64,000 nucleotides of DNA from Bacteroidales bacterium UBA1797 (GCA_002319885.1 DCFT01000133.1:22796-86795), one strand, 5' to 3'. Shown: positions 15,562-25,284, counted from the stretch's first letter. Notes: generated from the sequence alone by a model not told the origin. A program made the numbers and translations.

Positions 15562-18354
15562 TTAATTGTGTTTAGCCAGTTTCGGAGCCAGATATCTGCC
15601 AGTATACGATTCCTTGCATTTGGAAAGCTCCTCAGGCCTTCCCTCAAAAACTAACCATCCGCCATTTTCTCCTCCTTCCGGACCAAGGTCAATGACCCAA
15701 TCAGAACTCTTGATTACTTCCTGATTGTGTTCAATAAGTATAGCAGAGTGTCCGTGATCAACCAGAGCATTTATTGATTTAAGAAGTTTGTTGATATCAT
15801 GAAAATGTAAACCTGTTGTTGGCTCATCAAAAATGAATAATATATGACCATTGCCTCGTTCCTGGCTTAAAAAATATGCCAGTTTGACTCTCTGGCTCTC
15901 ACCGCCTGAAAGAGTACTCGACGATTGACCCATCTTTATGTAGCCCAATCCAACATCCGAAAGAGGCTTAAGCTTTTCAATGATTCTCTTTTCATTTTTC
16001 CCCGGATGTGCTTCGAAAAATTCCAGTGCCTCATCTATTGTCATCTCCAGCATATCATAAATATTCTTTCCGTGATATTTCACCTCAAGAATCTCTTTTT
16101 TGAACCTCATGCCTTTGCAGCTTTCACATGTAAGCTCAACATCAGCCATAAACTGCATCTCAACCCTTATTATACCTTCACCCTGGCATTCTTCACATCT
16201 TCCGCCTTCTATATTAAATGAGAAATGCGATGCCTTATAATTATTCTGAACCGAAGCCTGTAACTCAGAATAAAGTTTGCGGATCTCATCATAAGCTTTA
16301 AGATAGGTAACCGGATTTGACCTGCTGGATCGTCCTATAGGATTCTGATCGACAAGCTCAACCGCGGTGAGCCCTGAGATATCACCCGAAATATCCTGGT
16401 ACTGACCTGGCTTTAAGTGGGTTGCATTAATCCTGTCAGATAATACCTTATATAGTATATCTGATACCAGACTGGATTTTCCCGATCCGCTTACTCCGGT
16501 AACTACAGTAATAATGTGAAGTGGGAACTTAATATCAATTCCTTTCAGATTATTTTCCCTGGCCCCTTTTATTTCTATAAAGCTGTTCCACTTTCTCCTT
16601 GTCAACGGAACAGGGACGACCAGTCTTCCACTCAGATAACTGGCAGTGAGAGATTTATTTGAGGTTGAAATATCGAGTCCCCCCTGGTAAACCACTTCGC
16701 CACCGAGCCGTCCTGCCTCCGGACCCATATCAATTATTTCATCAGCGGCTCTTATTATCTCTTCTTCATGTTCCACAACCAGCACCGAATTACCAAGGTC
16801 GCGTAACTCTTTTAATACTTTGATCAGCAGATTAGTGTCACGGGGATGAAGACCAATGCTTGGCTCATCGAGAATATACATCGAACCTACAAGATTACTT
16901 CCCAGCGAGGTTGCTAAGTTTATTCTCTGCGATTCACCTCCGGAAAGCGATGAGGATAACCTGTCGAGGGTAAGATAGGGAAGACCAACATCAATCAGGA
17001 ACTTAACACGAACAGTAATCTCTTTTATAAGACGTTCAGCAATTTTGGCATCTGATTGGCTAAGTTCTATTGCAGCCAAAACATCGTATAACTTTCCAAC
17101 AGGAATCGAAACCAATTCCTGTATTGTTTTTCCTCCAACCTTAACATATCCGGCCTCCTTACGTAATCTCGATCCTTTGCACTCAGGACAAATTGTTTTT
17201 CCACGGTAACGGCTTAGCAATACCCGGTATTGAATCTTAAATTTTTTCTCTTCAAGATGTTCAAAGAACTTATTAAGTCCATAGAAATATTTATTTCCTT
17301 TCCAGAGAAGCTGCATCTGTTCATCTGAAAGCTGATATACCGGTTTATGTATCGGGAAATCAAATAATGCAGCATTTGCAATCAGTCGCTCTTTCCACTT
17401 TTTCATTGTTTCACCTTTCCAGCAAACAATTGCATCCTCATATACAGAAAGGTTCCGGTTAGGTATTACCAGGTTCTCGTCAATTCCGATTATCTTACTG
17501 TACCCCTCACAGACAGGGCAAGCACCAAGCGGATTATTAAAACTGAACAAATATTCTGATGGCTCTTCAAAAAGTATCCCATCCTCTTCAAATTTATTTG
17601 AGAAATTTTCCGTTATAACACCATTATCTCCTGTTATGACCACCTGGCAATATCCTTTGCCTGTCTGAAATGCGGTTTGCGCCGAGTCTGCAGCACGGCT
17701 GAAACTATCGGCAGAATGATTTATTACAAGCCTGTCTATCACTATATTTATCCGCTGTCCGGGTTTGTAGGCTGCGAAGGATTTCAGATCATCAATTTTA
17801 ATAAGTTCCCCGTCTGCCTCGATCCGGTTAAAGCCCTGTTTCTGAAGGAATGAGAAATATTCTGAAACTTTAATATTTTCTGGTATTTCACCCGATGAGG
17901 TTATAATTACTTTTGTTCCTTCAGCAAGAGATGAGAGAAAATCAACTATATCATCTACACTATGTTTCTTAACCTCTTTTCCTGAAACAGGTGAATAGGT
18001 TCTTCCTATCCGTCCAAAAAGAAGTCTCATGTAATCATATATTTCGGTTGATGTTCCGACTGTTGAGCGTGGATTTCTCGAATTTACTTTCTGTTCGATG
18101 GCTATGGCGGGAGGGATGCCATTTATAAAATCAACCTCGGGCTTATTCATCCGGCCAAGGAACTGGCGGGCATATGAGGATAAGCTCTCAACATATCTTC
18201 TCTGTCCTTCGGCATATATTGTGTCAAAGGCAAGTGAAGATTTCCCTGAGCCTGATACTCCGGTTATTACAACAAGTTTGTTCCTGGGAATTTTAAGAGA
18301 GATATTTTTCAGATTATGTACCCTTGCCCCCTTGATTTCTATAAAACCCTCCAT
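15562..18354 (-). CDS. uvrA: UvrABC excinuclease subunit A
   Basis: This 930-aa protein has the duplicated ABC ATPase layout of UvrA. The first Walker A is GVSGSGKSSLAFD near residue 32, followed by a zinc-finger module with CPVC and CPECKGS, and the signature LSGGESQRINLATSLG. The second half has GVSGSGKSSLVSD, a zinc finger with CEECQGEG and CESCKG, LSGGESQRVKLAYFLS and FDEPTTGLH. UvrA2 scans DNA for bulky lesions and loads UvrB in nucleotide excision repair. The length is normal. It is a single-gene unit with a TACTTTTG box about 42 bases before the ATG. Bacteroidetes often carry more than one UvrA, so which paralogue this is remains open. Confidence 0.97.
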   Translation of the reverse strand: MEGFIEIKGARVHNLKNISLKIPRNKLVVITGVSGSGKSSLAFDTIYAEGQRRYVESLSSYARQFLGRMNKPEVDFINGIPPAIAIEQKVNSRNPRSTVGTSTEIYDYMRLLFGRIGRTYSPVSGKEVKKHSVDDIVDFLSSLAEGTKVIITSSGEIPENIKVSEYFSFLQKQGFNRIEADGELIKIDDLKSFAAYKPGQRINIVIDRLVINHSADSFSRAADSAQTAFQTGKGYCQVVITGDNGVITENFSNKFEEDGILFEEPSEYLFSFNNPLGACPVCEGYSKIIGIDENLVIPNRNLSVYEDAIVCWKGETMKKWKERLIANAALFDFPIHKPVYQLSDEQMQLLWKGNKYFYGLNKFFEHLEEKKFKIQYRVLLSRYRGKTICPECKGSRLRKEAGYVKVGGKTIQELVSIPVGKLYDVLAAIELSQSDAKIAERLIKEITVRVKFLIDVGLPYLTLDRLSSSLSGGESQRINLATSLGSNLVGSMYILDEPSIGLHPRDTNLLIKVLKELRDLGNSVLVVEHEEEIIRAADEIIDMGPEAGRLGGEVVYQGGLDISTSNKSLTASYLSGRLVVPVPLTRRKWNSFIEIKGARENNLKGIDIKFPLHIITVVTGVSGSGKSSLVSDILYKVLSDRINATHLKPGQYQDISGDISGLTAVELVDQNPIGRSSRSNPVTYLKAYDEIRKLYSELQASVQNNYKASHFSFNIEGGRCEECQGEGIIRVEMQFMADVELTCESCKGMRFKKEILEVKYHGKNIYDMLEMTIDEALEFFEAHPGKNEKRIIEKLKPLSDVGLGYIKMGQSSSTLSGGESQRVKLAYFLSQERGNGHILFIFDEPTTGLHFHDINKLLKSINALVDHGHSAILIEHNQEVIKSSDWVIDLGPEGGENGGWLVFEGRPEELSKCKESYTGRYLAPKLAKHN

Positions 18355-18395
18355 ATCTGATCCTGTAAAAAATGTGTTAAATTTCTGTTAAAGAT

Positions 18396-18403
18396 CAAAA
18401 GTA
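18396..18403 (-). promoter_or_regulatory. Putative -7 box of uvrA
   Basis: TACTTTTG on the minus strand matches TAnnTTTG exactly and would give a leader of about 34 bases. A T-rich stretch lies where the -33 should be. I see no LexA-type operator overlapping it. Confidence 0.4.
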
Positions 18404-18431
18404 ATACTTTCAAATCAAAAAAAATGCTTTC

Positions 18432-18463
18432 TTTGTATATCGATTAGTTTTAACTTAAATCTG
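18432..18463 (+). promoter_or_regulatory. Putative promoter of the ECF sigma gene
   Basis: TTTG (18432-18435), a 20-base spacer and TAAATCTG (18456-18463, one mismatch to TAnnTTTG) match the Bacteroidetes housekeeping promoter with good spacing. The sigma gene starts 47 bases downstream. Confidence 0.4.
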
Positions 18464-18509
18464 GCTGCCTATAGAATATCTCTACTCTAGTTAATTTAAA
18501 GAGAGAGTT

Positions 18510-19097
18510 ATGAATAAAATGATTTCCGATTATGACCTGATTCTGAGGTTCATAAAAGGTGAGGAGTCGTGTTTTGAAAAGCTAATCCACCGCCATAAGA
18601 ACAAAGTTTTCGCTTATATAAGTCTGTATATACGCGATCAGGCCCTTGCCGAAGATATCTTTCAGGATACTTTCCTAAAAGTAATTCAATCTGTTAAATC
18701 AGGTAAATATGCCGATAACGGAAAATTTATTTCGTGGGTTATGAGAATTGCCCATAATCTTATAATTGATCATTTCCGCAGAATAAAACAGATGAATACT
18801 ATTTCGAATGATAATTATGAATCAGATCTGTTTAATTCAAAGTCGTTTGCCGAAGACAATGTAGAAGACAATATGATTAAACGACAGATTCAGAAAGATA
18901 TAAGGAGTATGATAAGCCATCTGCCCGACGACCAGAGGGAAGTAGTTATCCTCAGACATTACGCGGGCCTGAGCTTTAAGGAAATCGCTGATATAACCGA
19001 TGTTAGCATTAATACCGCTCTTGGACGGATGAGATATGCTCTTATAAACATGAGAAGATTAATGGTTGAAAATAAAATCAGCCTTACGATGAACTGA
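18510..19097 (+). CDS. ECF-type RNA polymerase sigma factor
   Basis: This 195-aa sigma-70 family protein has region 2 at about 8-85 (FEKLIHRHKNKVFAYISLYI, AEDIFQDTFLKVIQ, FISWVMRIAHNLIIDHFRR) and region 4 at about 130-185 (LPDDQREVVILRHYAGLSFK, ISINTALGRMRYAL-like helix-turn-helix). The absence of regions 1 and 3 makes it an ECF sigma. No membrane anti-sigma gene follows. Instead a 65-aa ORF lies 86 bases downstream. Such sigma factors redirect RNA polymerase in response to envelope or other stress, but its regulon is not evident. A purine-rich AAAGAGAGAG stretch precedes the ATG. Confidence 0.92.
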   Translation: MNKMISDYDLILRFIKGEESCFEKLIHRHKNKVFAYISLYIRDQALAEDIFQDTFLKVIQSVKSGKYADNGKFISWVMRIAHNLIIDHFRRIKQMNTISNDNYESDLFNSKSFAEDNVEDNMIKRQIQKDIRSMISHLPDDQREVVILRHYAGLSFKEIADITDVSINTALGRMRYALINMRRLMVENKISLTMN

Positions 19098-19183
19098 AAA
19101 TGAATTGTTTCACAGTTTAAATATTTTAACAATTAATTATGCAATAATAAATACCTGGGGGCGTTTTTAAATAAATTGAAAAC

Positions 19184-19381
19184 ATGAAGCCTATGGTATT
19201 AATTTCTACTCCTTTTATCACATTCCGGGATATCAAAGTTAAAAACATAGATCTTTTTGAAGATGCGTTGGGTTTAAACAGTGAATTCTATGATGTGATT
19301 GGCCTTCTCCGGCAGGTAAATGCTGTACCGGAAAAAAGTTTAACAACTGACCTGATTAAAAAAATCAGGAAAAAAGTTTAA
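19184..19381 (+). CDS. Small hypothetical protein downstream of the sigma factor
   Basis: This 65-aa ORF starts MKPMVLISTPFITFRDIKVK and ends in a basic tail (KKIRKKV). There is no membrane segment or known motif. Support for a real gene is its position between the sigma gene and a strong terminator that begins 4 bases after its stop, plus its sensible codon use. It may act with the sigma factor, but a zinc-finger or membrane anti-sigma pattern is absent, so no function is claimed. A second ATG at residue 4 is an alternative start. Confidence 0.6.
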   Translation: MKPMVLISTPFITFRDIKVKNIDLFEDALGLNSEFYDVIGLLRQVNAVPEKSLTTDLIKKIRKKV

Positions 19382-19384
19382 AAG

Positions 19385-19419
19385 TTAGAAAAGCACAGAA
19401 AAATTCTGTGCTTTTCTAA
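19385..19419. terminator. Bidirectional intrinsic terminator
   Basis: A perfect 16-bp inverted repeat, TTAGAAAAGCACAGAA with its complement, encloses a 3-base loop AAA. It fills the gap between the convergent 65-aa gene and rsmE, with A/T tracts within the stem ends on both sides. It should end transcription from both directions. Confidence 0.85.
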
Positions 19420-19422
19420 TTT

Positions 19423-20127
19423 TCACTGGTTCATAAAGTAAATGGAATGGCAGGCGGCAACTCCTGCCGTTTCTGTTCTAAGACGACTTGAACCAAGATG
19501 TACCGGAAGAAAACCATGTCGTACTGCCGATTCAATCTCTTCGATACTGAAGTCACCTTCAGGACCTATCATAATTATAGAATCTGCATTTCTTGAATAT
19601 ACCCCGGCGATTTTATTCCTTTCTGTAGAATCATTGCAATGTGCTATCATCCGGATTCCTTCTAGATTTTTAATGATAAAATCTTTAAAATGGCATGGTT
19701 CATTTAATATAGTTTTTGTCGCTTTGAGGGATTGTTTCATCGCAGAGATGATAAGATTATTTATTCTTTCACTCTTTATTCCGGGTTTTTCAGTGTTTTT
19801 GCATATAAGAGGGGTAATTTCATCTATTCCAACTTCAACACTCTTTTCTACAAACCATTCAAATCGTTCAGGATTTTTTAAAGGTGAGATAGCGATATGA
19901 AGCCGGTAATTTCTCTTTTCGAAATCTATTGTTTTTCCGGTGATCTCTATCTGACACATATTTTGATCAGGGTCGCTGATGATACCTTCATATAGGTTTC
20001 CTTTACCGTCGATCAGCCTTACATCATCACCTCTTGTCATTCTTAATACCCTGACAATATGCCTGGATTCATTTTTGTCAAGTATGTAAGTATTCCCATT
20101 TATATCGGGAGCATAAAATATCTGCAT
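19423..20127 (-). CDS. rsmE: 16S rRNA (uracil1498-N3)-methyltransferase
   Basis: This 234-aa SPOUT methyltransferase has the RsmE pattern. It starts MQIFYAPDINGNTYILDKNE, then HIVRVLRMTRGD in the PUA-like N-domain and KNPERFEWFVEKSVEVGIDE. The SAM-binding trefoil-knot motifs are MIGPEGDFSIEEIE and LGSSRLRTETAGVAA near the C-terminus. It methylates U1498 of 16S rRNA in the assembled 30S subunit. Length is normal for the family. It stands alone between a strong terminator and a repeat-bearing intergenic region. Confidence 0.95.
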   Translation of the reverse strand: MQIFYAPDINGNTYILDKNESRHIVRVLRMTRGDDVRLIDGKGNLYEGIISDPDQNMCQIEITGKTIDFEKRNYRLHIAISPLKNPERFEWFVEKSVEVGIDEITPLICKNTEKPGIKSERINNLIISAMKQSLKATKTILNEPCHFKDFIIKNLEGIRMIAHCNDSTERNKIAGVYSRNADSIIMIGPEGDFSIEEIESAVRHGFLPVHLGSSRLRTETAGVAACHSIYFMNQ

Positions 20128-20163
20128 TATTTTTTTGTATAAAAATAGATAAATTGGTTTAAC

Positions 20164-20232
20164 CTTTGTGTGCCTTTGTGAAAACCTTTGTGTTCCTTCG
20201 TGGTTAATTTTTTGTCAAAAGTGAACACAAAG
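20164..20232. repeat. CTTTGTG/CACAAAG repeat cluster
   Basis: CTTTGTG occurs at 20164, 20174 and 20186, CTTCGTG at about 20197, and a single inverted CACAAAG at 20226. The cluster lies in the 134-base gap between the divergent rsmE and phosphodiesterase genes. It appears to be a partial copy of the inverted repeat seen at 15418-15527. Confidence 0.6.
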
Positions 20233-20261
20233 TACAATACAAGTCCCTAAAAGGACTAAGA

Positions 20262-20780
20262 ATGCTTTCAGATATGAAAATCGGACTTCTTTCAGATACC
20301 CATGGCTGGATTCACCCGAGGCTTTTTGATCACTTTGCAGATTGTGATGAAATATGGCATGCTGGTGATATCGGAAATATTGAAACAGCTGATAAACTGG
20401 CTTCATTCAAACCATTCAGGGCGGTTTATGGAAATATTGATAACAGCATTATCAGATCAGTCTATAATGAAAATCTGATTTTCACTGCTGAAGAAATAAG
20501 AGTCTGGATTACCCATATCGGTGGAACACCGGGACATTACGACCGTAAAATTCTGCCTTATATAAATAAAAATTCACCAGATCTTTTCATCTGCGGACAT
20601 TCGCATATAGCTAAAGTAATGTTTGATAAAAAAAACGGTTTCTTGTACATGAATCCGGGAGCTGCAGGCTATAACGGTTTTCACATATTCATGACGGCAA
20701 TCAGGTTTCAGATTGACGGTAAAAGCATCCACGATCTTGAAGTGATTGAACTTGGAGAAAGAGGCAAAATTACTTTATAA
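20262..20780 (+). CDS. YfcE/MJ0936-type metallophosphoesterase
   Basis: This 172-aa calcineurin-like phosphodiesterase keeps all the metal-binding motifs: LLSDTHGW, WHAGDIGN, VYGNID, ITHIGG and FICGHSH. YfcE-type enzymes hydrolyse phosphodiesters with Mn2+ in the cytoplasm; the natural substrate is unknown. AAGGA six bases before the ATG at 20262 supports that start over the in-frame ATG at 20274, where the conserved sequence begins. Its 3' end overlaps the convergent 1504-aa gene by 11 bases. GNID replaces the more usual GNCD, a mild variation. Confidence 0.92.
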   Translation: MLSDMKIGLLSDTHGWIHPRLFDHFADCDEIWHAGDIGNIETADKLASFKPFRAVYGNIDNSIIRSVYNENLIFTAEEIRVWITHIGGTPGHYDRKILPYINKNSPDLFICGHSHIAKVMFDKKNGFLYMNPGAAGYNGFHIFMTAIRFQIDGKSIHDLEVIELGERGKITL

Positions 20781-23700
20781 GACCGTTCAGATCATCTGAA
20801 TTATCTTCAGCTTTATTCTCTTTCATCCTTTGAAGAAACTTATTGAGTCTGTTCTCAACTGCAATCATATAGGTATATGGCATCTTCACCGATGATTGAG
20901 GGTCTTTTCTGTCGCTTAGTTTTGTTTTGACAATAATTGTATTGTAATTATTGTTGCCCGATTGTGTCATCATCACTCCCTTGAAATATGAGAAGTAGTA
21001 CCATGTAGATTCGTCTGCTTTGAGATAGATATCGAATACATCACCCGATCGCCTTCGCTGAATATCAATATATCCATCCACATAAACATTTATTGGCTGT
21101 GATCCAATGAAACCGATACCGATTTTTCCTGTTGACCGGAAAGAGGAGGTAGATTCATTCCAGTAAAAATGAACATCATTTAGAAGAAGTTCATAGCTAA
21201 ATTCTTTCGGAAGGTTCTTTGGTGTACCAAAAAGATCCATGTCACTTTTCACCTGAGTTGCGATATTAACTCCAAGGAGATCCTTCATGCCCTTGTTGTT
21301 CAGATCTGTATTAAGGTTAACAGGTTTAAGTGATGGCATCATTCTTATCTCATCAGCCATAACCTTAAGAGCTTCCGATGAAAAATGAAAATCAAGTCCG
21401 AGTATTGCCTCAATGTTTACTTTCCCGGAATCTATATCCTGAATTACTTTACCAGCACTTGTTAACTTAACCAGGTCAAGATCTGCTCCTAAATTTATAT
21501 TTCCCTCGCTCGATAATATGCAATAATTCTTATCCAGGGCAACCATATTCCCGGGTAGGGTATTGTCAATGATCTTTTCGCGGGAGGCTATAACATACCT
21601 TCCTTTTGCTTTATCAAAGTAAAGCCAGCCACCTGAATTTACCATGGCAACGTCACTCCATGATTTTTGAGCTGAGAGGAAAGCCGGATAGATATGAATT
21701 GAATCAGTATTGATGAAAGAGCCTGAAAAAACAAGATTATCATTTATATCTCTGGGTTTATCACCAACAGGGATCATAACATTTTTTGGATCAATCTCCG
21801 ATTTAAATTTAATATTGTAACTTTCAAGCGTCTTGCAATTATGTATAATCCCTGCAGCTCCTGTAAATGTAAGATTATCTGCTCTTGCAGAAAGAGCAAC
21901 ATCGCCGGTAAAAGAAAATGCAGGGCTAATCAGAAATTTTTGAGAAGCAGCTATATAGCCTTTTGCGTAGGTTGTTGCAGTATCGACCTCTAACTCAGGA
22001 AAATTAATTTGCTGAACAGACTTATTTTCGTCTACATAATCGTAAATAGCGCTTCCGGTATATTGTTTTGTTGATTCAATATCAATCTTCGCTGAATGCA
22101 ATATATGTTTGTGATTTAAAGCAATGATGGCATTATTCATCTGCTGAATCTTTGCTCTCCTGTTGATAACTATCTTTCCGTTCTCAGGTTGGATAAGCGC
22201 ATCTGCAACATGGATATAATTAATGTTTTCCGCTTCAATATACTCCTGATCGAGGTGATAGCTTCCCTTCCATGATGAAAATGCAACAGTATCGTGAAGA
22301 TTGTTTGTAGCAAAAAAAGTTGGTCTGTCAAGTCTTGAGAAGTCGAGGCTAAGTAATTTATCTGTTGTAAGAAGAGGCGTGTTCGATTTACCTTTTTGTT
22401 CCATACTGAGAACACGATTTTCCATATTGTAAGTAAAATCGGTCATTGTACAGTTATATTGAATCTCAGGGAATTTTACAAGTGAGGAATCGGTATTCAA
22501 TTTGAAACGGGCTTGTCTGAGGTCAAAATTGATTTCGGTATTTGCATCTTCAGCAATAAATGAGTAGCCGTTTGTAGACAATGACTTAAGCGTATAGTCG
22601 GCGGTATCGGCTTTAATCGCATTGGAAGAAAAACTGAAAAGATTAGAAGTGATCCTTGAATCTGTTAAATTAACTATTCCTTTCCCGTTTAGTATTCCGG
22701 GTTTAAGACTTAAACTGCCGTCGAGAGTCGTTCCGTTTTCGAACATGTTAAAAGTTTTGCCGGTTGCATTAATCGCGTTCCATTCATCTTTTTGAGTTAA
22801 CCATTTAATGGCAACGTCCTGACTGTTCAGAACAGGATATTTGCCCGTTGAATCTTTTTGCGTAACGAATGTTGATGCATGAGTGAGCATTGAATCGGGG
22901 TAAAATTTGAATTCATCGGATACCGTTGTTGACGTCAGATGTTTCAATGTGCCACTGCCCACCAGTCCGTTATTGCTCATGCTCAGAGCATTGTATAATA
23001 TGCCCTTGTTGCCGTACAATTCAATTCCTTCCTGGGGGATTGTCATATTGAATCCCAGAGAATTATTTTCCTGAATTACAAGATATTGTCGTACTGGCTT
23101 GATAATATTTCCTCCGAAGAATTCTCCCGAAAGATTCATATCCTGATTTGTATAATGATCTATATTTTCATATGTAAAAGGATCTATCTTGAAATAGAAG
23201 TCCTTTTGTTTGTAAACACCTTCAATACCAGGAATCTTATCATAGAAAATATAGGAGTAAGTTGTAGCATTTATTATCGGATACTGTTTCAGACTTTTTA
23301 ACCCCGATTTATCATTTGGATCATCAATATAGAGTTCAGCAGTGCCAAGCTGTATCAGATTGTCTACATCTCTGATAATGGGGTTTCCCAAATTATCTTT
23401 CTTTTCAGTCTCTACTGATATTTTAATAGAATCGATTTTTTGAAGCCTGATCTTAAATGTATCATAGCTGAAGGCAAACTTATGACCGAAAACTGTAAAG
23501 AGGCCAGCTTCTACTACTCCGTCAAAAGCGATATCCCTGTTCTTCTTGATTATCAATTGCCTGTTATATGGATAAATTGCTATTTTCTGTGAATCACTCA
23601 GCAGGACACCTGTTACACCATTTACAGTCAGTCCGAATTTTTTCATATCAAGAATGGCATTATCCGTAGGGGCTTTTGTTTCGCTGATTATACTAATGAT

Positions 23701-25284
23701 ATCATAGTCTTTTCTTTTAGCATATGAATCGAGGAAATCTCTGGTTTTTTTCTTTATTGTAATCTCATTATTTGTTCTGTCGTAGTAAATAAAACCCTTA
23801 TTGGCCAGATCTATACATAATCCCGTAACTGCTTCAAGAGGTTTGTCGAGCCATTTGGCAAAATCTTCAACCGGGAAAGTATCGGAATAAAACCATTCTG
23901 CGAATTTTATAAGCCGGTTTAAAGGATGGTATTCATCGAGCCCCATCAATTGTAAAAAATAGGAGGAATTGAAGAATGAAGTTGATTCAAACTGTGCCTT
24001 GCCAAGTGATGCGCCTCTTGCACGCGACATAATTATTTTTGATTCATTCATATTCCATGACAAATATTCAAAATACATGTCGATACTATGATAGGAATCG
24101 AAATAGGGACTTTTCGACACAGGGTTGTTGGTGCGAAAGAGATTTACCTGTCTGGTAGACTCAAAATAAGAAAACCCCAGGTTTGAATGATAAATTGAAT
24201 CTTTATCAAGGTAGAGCGACATGGCAGCTTCCTGACTGGTCAAACCTGTTTTTGAGAATACAAATTCTTTCGAACTGATTTTAAGATAAAGAGTATCATT
24301 TCTGAATAGTGTTATTTTTGCCGGGACTGCATTTTTCCCTGTTCCTTTTATATATGCACCTTCAAAAGCGAGTCCTCCTTCATAATTAACCTCTTTAAAT
24401 AAGTTTTTAATCTTGAATTCTTTTGCATAAGTCTCAAAACGGGGGTAATTAGCTCTATCCTTGTTGGAAAATGTAACAGCCTGGTCGGAGAGTAATCCCA
24501 ATGCCGGTTCTTTAAAATACGTAGAATATGTGAGTTTTGCAGAGTCAATGGAAAAACTGCTTTTGGTCATATTCAGTGAATAATCATCGGCCTCAGCAAA
24601 AACGTCTTTTGGGGAATATCCGGCTTTCTCCCAGGTAACAATTCCTTTAGTACCAAAGAATTGCAGTAACTCCGGATAGTATTTCCCTGTGACATCATAT
24701 AATTCGGTACTGTCTTTTTGTACCAGGCAGGTTAATGTCGCTTTTGAAACCGGCACATAAACAGCTGTATCATATAAAAAGCTTAAAGTGCAATTCTTTG
24801 CTTTCCATTTAACATTACCTGACTGGGAGAGTACATTCTCTTTAACCATCAGAGAGCTGTTCTTAAAGTATCTGTCGATATTATCGTTTGAAAGTGTCTG
24901 ATTGGATGTCAGATCACTTAACCCTTTAAGCCAGTTTGTGAAGAACGGGATATCACGATTATATTCGAAAAAAGTATTCAGGCAAGTAAGGAAATCATTA
25001 AAATGCGGTACAGCTCTCATTTGCCGTGCCGAAAGCTGGCTTGACATGTTCATTATTTTATCCATCAGATCAGGGCTGAAAGCTGTACTATCCCATCTGG
25101 AAATGAATGTATTAAGATTTGCGTGTTCATCGGCTTTCAGGTTTGGCCCCATATAAGAAGTAAGTTCAGTACTGAACTTTGACTGATCTCCGGAAAATGC
25201 CGATTTAGCCTGGGAATGCAGAATTCCAGTATATCCAAACAAAAATATCTGAATCAGTATTACCAGCCTTTTTATCATTGACAT
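20770..25284 (-). CDS. Very large exported protein of unknown function (1504 aa)
   Basis: A signal peptide (residues 1-25, ending LHSQA) is followed by nearly 1480 residues with no recognised catalytic motif. The N-terminal 150 residues look helical. Around residues 450-530 a short helical segment (EWFYSDTFPVEDFAKWLDKP) could be a winged-helix-like fold. The rest is dominated by short beta-strand stretches typed as repeated (IELYGNKGILYNALSMSNNG, LDGSLSLKPGILNGKGIVNL). These recall the beta-taco or AsmA/LptD-N style of periplasmic lipid-handling proteins, but that is only an impression. Low cysteine content and the signal peptide place it in the periplasm or on the cell surface. It has no C-terminal T9SS sorting domain. 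It lies downstream of tpiA with 193 bases of hairpins between. Confidence 0.85.
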   Translation of the reverse strand: MSMIKRLVILIQIFLFGYTGILHSQAKSAFSGDQSKFSTELTSYMGPNLKADEHANLNTFISRWDSTAFSPDLMDKIMNMSSQLSARQMRAVPHFNDFLTCLNTFFEYNRDIPFFTNWLKGLSDLTSNQTLSNDNIDRYFKNSSLMVKENVLSQSGNVKWKAKNCTLSFLYDTAVYVPVSKATLTCLVQKDSTELYDVTGKYYPELLQFFGTKGIVTWEKAGYSPKDVFAEADDYSLNMTKSSFSIDSAKLTYSTYFKEPALGLLSDQAVTFSNKDRANYPRFETYAKEFKIKNLFKEVNYEGGLAFEGAYIKGTGKNAVPAKITLFRNDTLYLKISSKEFVFSKTGLTSQEAAMSLYLDKDSIYHSNLGFSYFESTRQVNLFRTNNPVSKSPYFDSYHSIDMYFEYLSWNMNESKIIMSRARGASLGKAQFESTSFFNSSYFLQLMGLDEYHPLNRLIKFAEWFYSDTFPVEDFAKWLDKPLEAVTGLCIDLANKGFIYYDRTNNEITIKKKTRDFLDSYAKRKDYDIISIISETKAPTDNAILDMKKFGLTVNGVTGVLLSDSQKIAIYPYNRQLIIKKNRDIAFDGVVEAGLFTVFGHKFAFSYDTFKIRLQKIDSIKISVETEKKDNLGNPIIRDVDNLIQLGTAELYIDDPNDKSGLKSLKQYPIINATTYSYIFYDKIPGIEGVYKQKDFYFKIDPFTYENIDHYTNQDMNLSGEFFGGNIIKPVRQYLVIQENNSLGFNMTIPQEGIELYGNKGILYNALSMSNNGLVGSGTLKHLTSTTVSDEFKFYPDSMLTHASTFVTQKDSTGKYPVLNSQDVAIKWLTQKDEWNAINATGKTFNMFENGTTLDGSLSLKPGILNGKGIVNLTDSRITSNLFSFSSNAIKADTADYTLKSLSTNGYSFIAEDANTEINFDLRQARFKLNTDSSLVKFPEIQYNCTMTDFTYNMENRVLSMEQKGKSNTPLLTTDKLLSLDFSRLDRPTFFATNNLHDTVAFSSWKGSYHLDQEYIEAENINYIHVADALIQPENGKIVINRRAKIQQMNNAIIALNHKHILHSAKIDIESTKQYTGSAIYDYVDENKSVQQINFPELEVDTATTYAKGYIAASQKFLISPAFSFTGDVALSARADNLTFTGAAGIIHNCKTLESYNIKFKSEIDPKNVMIPVGDKPRDINDNLVFSGSFINTDSIHIYPAFLSAQKSWSDVAMVNSGGWLYFDKAKGRYVIASREKIIDNTLPGNMVALDKNYCILSSEGNINLGADLDLVKLTSAGKVIQDIDSGKVNIEAILGLDFHFSSEALKVMADEIRMMPSLKPVNLNTDLNNKGMKDLLGVNIATQVKSDMDLFGTPKNLPKEFSYELLLNDVHFYWNESTSSFRSTGKIGIGFIGSQPINVYVDGYIDIQRRRSGDVFDIYLKADESTWYYFSYFKGVMMTQSGNNNYNTIIVKTKLSDRKDPQSSVKMPYTYMIAVENRLNKFLQRMKENKAEDNSDDLNGLIK

